DNA of 33,128 nt from Gallionella sp. (GTDB taxonomy: Bacteria > Pseudomonadota > Gammaproteobacteria > Burkholderiales > Gallionellaceae): positions 1 to 33,128 of the forward strand of contig JAUYJO010000018.1 of NCBI GenBank assembly GCA_030700315.1. Reading direction: 5' to 3'. Within the stretch, counting starts at the first letter, position 1. The number at the start of each line of letters is the position of its first letter. Made by a program: the position numbers and the translations under genes. The notes beneath the pieces were generated by a model that worked only from the letters and a program-made list of their open reading frames with translations, had not been told where the DNA came from and did no database searches. Of this stretch, positions 30,225 to 33,128 are shown piece by piece.

Positions 30225-32369
30225 ATGTCCATCGACATGAGCCAGTTTTATCAGGTGTTCTTTGAGGAGTCCGGCGAACACCTCGCGAACATGGAAAGCC
30301 TGCTGCTCGCGCTCGACCTCGATGCGCCCGACGCGGATCAGTTAAACGCTATTTTCCGCGCGGCTCACTCCATCAAGGGCGGCAGCGGCACCTTCGGTTT
30401 TAACGACATGACCGAAGTGACGCATATCCTGGAAACCCTGCTGGATGGCATACGCAAGAACGAAATCAAGATCACCGCCGACATGGTCGATGCCTTCCTG
30501 CAGGCGGGCGATGTGCTCAAAGGCTTGCTGGAGGCGCATCAGAACGGAACCATCGCCGACCCCGAGCCTTCGATTGAAATCCGCGCCAGACTGGCGCAAT
30601 TGACCGCAGAAGGCGGCCATGCCCCGCAAGCCGCAGCGGCACCCGCTACCGGCGCTGTTCAGGAAACGGCAGCGGCGGCGCACCCCTCGGTGCAGCATAT
30701 TTATCAGGTCAAATTCGACAAATCTCCCGCCATTTTTCCCGGTGAAGCCGAGCTCAATAACCTGTTGGAAGAGCTGGGCAATATCGGCAAAATTGAAAAA
30801 CAGGAAATCGCCGAGCAATCGGTCACGTTATCGCTGACCACTTTTGCCACCGAGGAAGATCTGCGTGAAACCTTCTCGTATTTTCTGCAGCCGGAGCAAT
30901 TGACCATCACCTTGCTTGGCGATGCTGTGGCGGAGGCCGCCAGCACTTCTGAAGACGATCTGGGTTACGGTTTTTTTGTCGAGCCGGAACAGCTTCAGGC
31001 GGCTGCCGAAGAGGCTCAGGGTTATGGCTTTTTCGTGGAGCCGGAGGCGCTCAAATCGGAAGTCGAGAATGCGCAGGGCTATGGTTTCTTCGTCGATGTG
31101 GAAAACAAGACCGAATCGCCAGCATCCGGTGCAACGGCGGGTCAGCCGGCTGAAGAGCCGCACCGCCGCGCCACCGACAAGGTGCCAACGGCTGCGGTCG
31201 CCGCAGCCGAAACCTCGATCCGCGTCAGTGTGGAAAAAGTCGACCAGATGATCAACCTGGTCGGCGAGCTGGTCATCACCCAGTCCATGCTGGCGGAGAT
31301 GGCTTCCCATCTTGATCCGGTGACGCACGAAAATCTGGTCAACGGCTTGGCGCAGCTCGAACGCAACTCGCGCGAATTGCAGGAATCCGTCATGTCGGTG
31401 CGCATGATGCCGATCAATTTTGTGTTCAGCCGCTTCCCCCGCCTGGTGCGAGATCTGGCCAGCAAACTCGACAAAAAAGTGCAGCTCAAAATGGTCGGCG
31501 AAGGCACCGAGCTGGACAAGGGGCTGATCGAAAAAATCAGCGATCCGATGACGCACCTGGTGCGCAACAGCTTGGATCACGGCATCGAAATGCCGAACGA
31601 TCGTATCGCCAAGGGCAAAGACCCGCAGGGCACCATCACCCTGCGCGCCGCGCACCAGGGCGGCAACATCGTCATCCAGGTGTCCGACGACGGCGCGGGG
31701 TTGAGCCGCGAGCGGATACTCGCCAAAGCCAAGGAAAAAGGCATACCCTTCAACGAAAATATCAGCGATGCCGATGTCTGGCTGATGATATTCGCCCCCG
31801 GATTTTCCACCGCAGCCGTGGTCACGGATGTATCCGGGCGCGGTGTCGGCATGGACGTGGTGAAGAAGAATATCGAGGGCATCGGCGGTCGCGTCGAAAT
31901 CTCCTCCAAGCTGGGGGAAGGCAGCACCGTTACCATCCGTTTGCCGCTGACCCTCGCGATACTGGATGGCCTGTCCATCGCGGTGGGCGACCAGCTTTAC
32001 ATCATCCCGCTCAGCTTCATCATCGAGTCGCTGCAGCCCCAACCGGAAGACATCAAGGAAATCAGCGGGCAGGGGCAGGTGTTGCATGTGCGAGGCGAAT
32101 ATCTGCCGGTCATTGCGTTGCACCAGGTGTTCAATATCCAGCCCAGAGTCACCGACCCGGCAAAAGGTATCCTGGTGCTGCTGGAAGCGGAAGGCAAAAA
32201 AGTCGCGCTGTTTGTCGACGACCTGGTCAGCCAGCATCAAGTGGTGATCAAGAGCCTGGAAACCAATTATCGAAAAGTGGTGGGCGTATCGGGCGCCACG
32301 ATCATGGGCGACGGGCGCGTGGCGATGATCATGGACGTGGGCGCGCTGGTCAAGTTTGCGCAGGCGTAG
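30225..32369 (+). CDS. cheA: Chemotaxis histidine kinase CheA of the second set
   Basis: The product has 714 residues. P1 carries His48 in AAHSIKGGSGTFGF. A P2-like segment follows (about 160-235; IYQVKFDKSPAIFPGEAELNN). A linker holds three copies of GYGFF (residues 247, 266 and 285, exactly 19 apart). Then come P3 (VSVEKVDQMINLVGELVITQ), P4 (HLVRNSLDHG, SDDGAGL, SGRGVGMDVV) and a CheW-like P5. It is distinct from the CheA at 24882, which lacks the P2 and the GYGFF repeats. ACTAGGGAAAAGCC precedes the ATG. With cheY upstream and cheW downstream it begins a second chemotaxis operon. Confidence 0.95.
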   Translation: MSIDMSQFYQVFFEESGEHLANMESLLLALDLDAPDADQLNAIFRAAHSIKGGSGTFGFNDMTEVTHILETLLDGIRKNEIKITADMVDAFLQAGDVLKGLLEAHQNGTIADPEPSIEIRARLAQLTAEGGHAPQAAAAPATGAVQETAAAAHPSVQHIYQVKFDKSPAIFPGEAELNNLLEELGNIGKIEKQEIAEQSVTLSLTTFATEEDLRETFSYFLQPEQLTITLLGDAVAEAASTSEDDLGYGFFVEPEQLQAAAEEAQGYGFFVEPEALKSEVENAQGYGFFVDVENKTESPASGATAGQPAEEPHRRATDKVPTAAVAAAETSIRVSVEKVDQMINLVGELVITQSMLAEMASHLDPVTHENLVNGLAQLERNSRELQESVMSVRMMPINFVFSRFPRLVRDLASKLDKKVQLKMVGEGTELDKGLIEKISDPMTHLVRNSLDHGIEMPNDRIAKGKDPQGTITLRAAHQGGNIVIQVSDDGAGLSRERILAKAKEKGIPFNENISDADVWLMIFAPGFSTAAVVTDVSGRGVGMDVVKKNIEGIGGRVEISSKLGEGSTVTIRLPLTLAILDGLSIAVGDQLYIIPLSFIIESLQPQPEDIKEISGQGQVLHVRGEYLPVIALHQVFNIQPRVTDPAKGILVLLEAEGKKVALFVDDLVSQHQVVIKSLETNYRKVVGVSGATIMGDGRVAMIMDVGALVKFAQA

Positions 32370-32391
32370 GTGATGCACAGGCGTAGGTGAT
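32361..32391. repeat. 17-bp tandem repeat across the cheA stop
   Basis: CAGGCGTAGGTGAT occurs at 32361-32374 and 32378-32391 with GCA between. The first copy contains the cheA stop codon, so the duplication did not change the protein. Confidence 0.6.
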
Positions 32392-32409
32392 TCGCAGGAG
32401 TGCGGTTAC

Positions 32410-32601
32410 ATGAGAACGATTAAATTTACTTACTGGCAAGACGGTGATTTTTTATCGGTTTCCTTAATGAATACCCCGACTATCAGACTCAGGGCATTAC
32501 CAAGAGAAGAGCTTGCCGAAAACCTTAAAGATTTATTAAGCGATTTTGAATCGGGCAAAGTGCCCCATGTCCGTAAAACCGAAGAATTATTGGTTGCTTG
32601 A
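32410..32601 (+). CDS. hicB: HicB-like antitoxin with two compensating frameshifts
   Basis: The frame gives 63 residues. The start (MRTIKFTYWQDGDF) and the end (ELAENLKDLLSDFESGKVPHVRKTEELLV) match short HicB-family antitoxins. The middle (LSVSLMNTPTIRLRALPR) does not. In another frame the same DNA reads FIGFLNEYPDYQTQGIT, the expected HicB sequence. One lost T in the T run near 32450 and one extra A near 32510 would explain it. About 18 residues are therefore wrong in the core and the protein may not fold. HicB normally binds the HicA toxin and represses the pair. AGGAGTGCGGTTAC precedes the ATG. Confidence 0.65.
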   Translation: MRTIKFTYWQDGDFLSVSLMNTPTIRLRALPREELAENLKDLLSDFESGKVPHVRKTEELLVA

Positions 32602-32607
32602 ATCTGA

Positions 32608-32809
32608 ATGAAAAGGCGGGGTTTAATTAATCTGCTAGAACAAATGGATCAAGCTGCTAGAACAAATGGGATGTATTTTGGCACGCGATGGCGGGCGGCA
32701 CGACTGGTACACCAATTCTGAAACAAAGCAATCTCAACCCGTGCCACGGCATAACGAAATTAACGAAAATCTGGCGAAGTCGATAATCAAAAAGCTGGGT
32801 AATGCATGA
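32608..32809 (+). pseudogene. hicA: HicA-like mRNA interferase toxin, broken by a 22-bp duplication
   Basis: The ATG at 32608 opens MKRRGLINLLEQM, the HicA start. The sequence CTGCTAGAACAAATGG is repeated 22 bases later (32632 and 32654). Because 22 is not a multiple of 3, the frame is lost. In the shifted frame the rest reads GCILARDGGRHDWYTN and VPRHNEINENLAKSIIKKLG, which includes the active-site His of the HicA dsRBD-like fold. Removing one duplicate restores a toxin of about 59 residues. It should be inactive as it stands. Confidence 0.75.
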
Positions 32810-32831
32810 AGCGGACGAACTGGAGATAAAT

Positions 32832-32877
32832 GTAGGTCGGGTTTTAACCCGACATGTCGGGCTGAAGCCCGACCTAC
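32832..32877. repeat. REP pair, right copy
   Basis: It is the exact reverse complement of 29519-29564 over all 46 bases. The stretch just before it (CGGACGAACTGGA) also occurs at about 350-362, beside another REP. Confidence 0.75.
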
Positions 32878-32915
32878 GCTAAAATAATAATTGTTAGAGC
32901 AAAAGGGAGGGCACC

Positions 32916-33128
32916 ATGCAAGCAAACGAAGCACAGGCGGCAGGTGGCAATAGCCGCGAGCTGTTAACTTTTACGCTGGGCAAAGAAGAATACGGCATCG
33001 ACATCCTCAAGGTCCAGGAGATACGCGGCTATGACGCGGTGACCACCATCGCCAACTCCCCGGAGTTCATCAAGGGCGTGATCAACCTGCGCGGGATCAT
33101 CGTGCCGATCATCGACATGCGCATCAAA
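32916..33128 (+). CDS. cheW: CheW coupling protein (3' end outside the window)
   Basis: The first 71 residues are present. [21 protein letters not shown] and [22 protein letters not shown] are the CheW signature. CheW links receptors to CheA. GGGAGGGCACC precedes the ATG. It probably belongs to the operon of cheY-cheA at 29765-32369, with a decayed hicBA pair and a REP pair now in between. Confidence 0.92.
   Translation, partial: MQANEAQAAGGNSRELLTFTLGKEEYGIDILKVQEIRGYDAVTTIANSPEFIKGVINLRGIIVPIIDMRIK

Noticed and set aside
30828-32378. Long minus-strand frame (516 codons) opposite the second cheA
   Set aside because: It is a shadow of GC-rich codon use in cheA, His/Asp/Arg-rich without domains. 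The same holds for minus-strand frames over the receptor genes (17747-19291, 28487-29512, 27128-28288) and over the cyclase (9446-10555).

Overview
The window looks like a chromosomal segment of a betaproteobacterium. Gene content suggests the Gallionellaceae / Nitrosomonadales, which is an inference. The indicators are FlhDC-type flagellar master regulators, a single-haem cytochrome fused to an outer-membrane barrel (resembling the Cyc2 class of iron oxidisers), many GTAGGTCGGG REP-type hairpins, and a rich chemotaxis repertoire. Almost every convincing gene is on the + strand. No rRNA, tRNA, CRISPR array or complete transposase gene was recognised.

Region 1 (1-9500) is a low-density accessory zone. 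It holds the porin-cytochrome gene, a YkgJ-type cysteine-cluster protein, and a series of small DUF1640-like coiled-coil/membrane proteins. Two of these are intact at 2594-3259 and one at 8000, while three decayed copies lie at 4255-4836. Most copies are followed by nearly the same TTCG-loop terminator. The zone also carries toxin-antitoxin loci (a RelE/ParE pair whose toxin is split by a palindromic insert, and an intact BrnTA pair), a SEC-C/TPR/sulfotransferase protein, a leftover 3' end of a second porin-cytochrome gene, and several repeat families.

Region 2 (9500-15020) is the motility control block: an HDOD-REC-GGDEF diguanylate cyclase whose receiver lacks the phospho-acceptor Asp, then flhD-flhC and motA-motB. 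A 127-bp repeat element separates motA from motB.

Region 3 (15100-33128) is a chemotaxis superlocus. In order it contains: a haem-c chemoreceptor; an Aer-like PAS plus haem-c chemoreceptor; a PAS protein overlapping a PAS-less receptor (a split, CetB/CetA-like arrangement); two cheV genes; cheY-cheZ-cheA; two more receptors; a second cheY-cheA set; a decayed hicBA pair; and the start of cheW at the window edge. CheZ and CheY set the CheY-P signal to the FlhDC-driven MotAB flagellum. The second cheY-cheA-cheW set is probably the start of another system or an auxiliary branch. No cheR or cheB is in view.

The most interesting theme is redox sensing. Two receptors carry a periplasmic CXXCH haem-c domain, one of them joined to an Aer-type PAS, and a split PAS/receptor pair stands next to them. 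The same window has an outer-membrane cytochrome. This would fit taxis to electron donors or acceptors, but that role is inferred from domains only.
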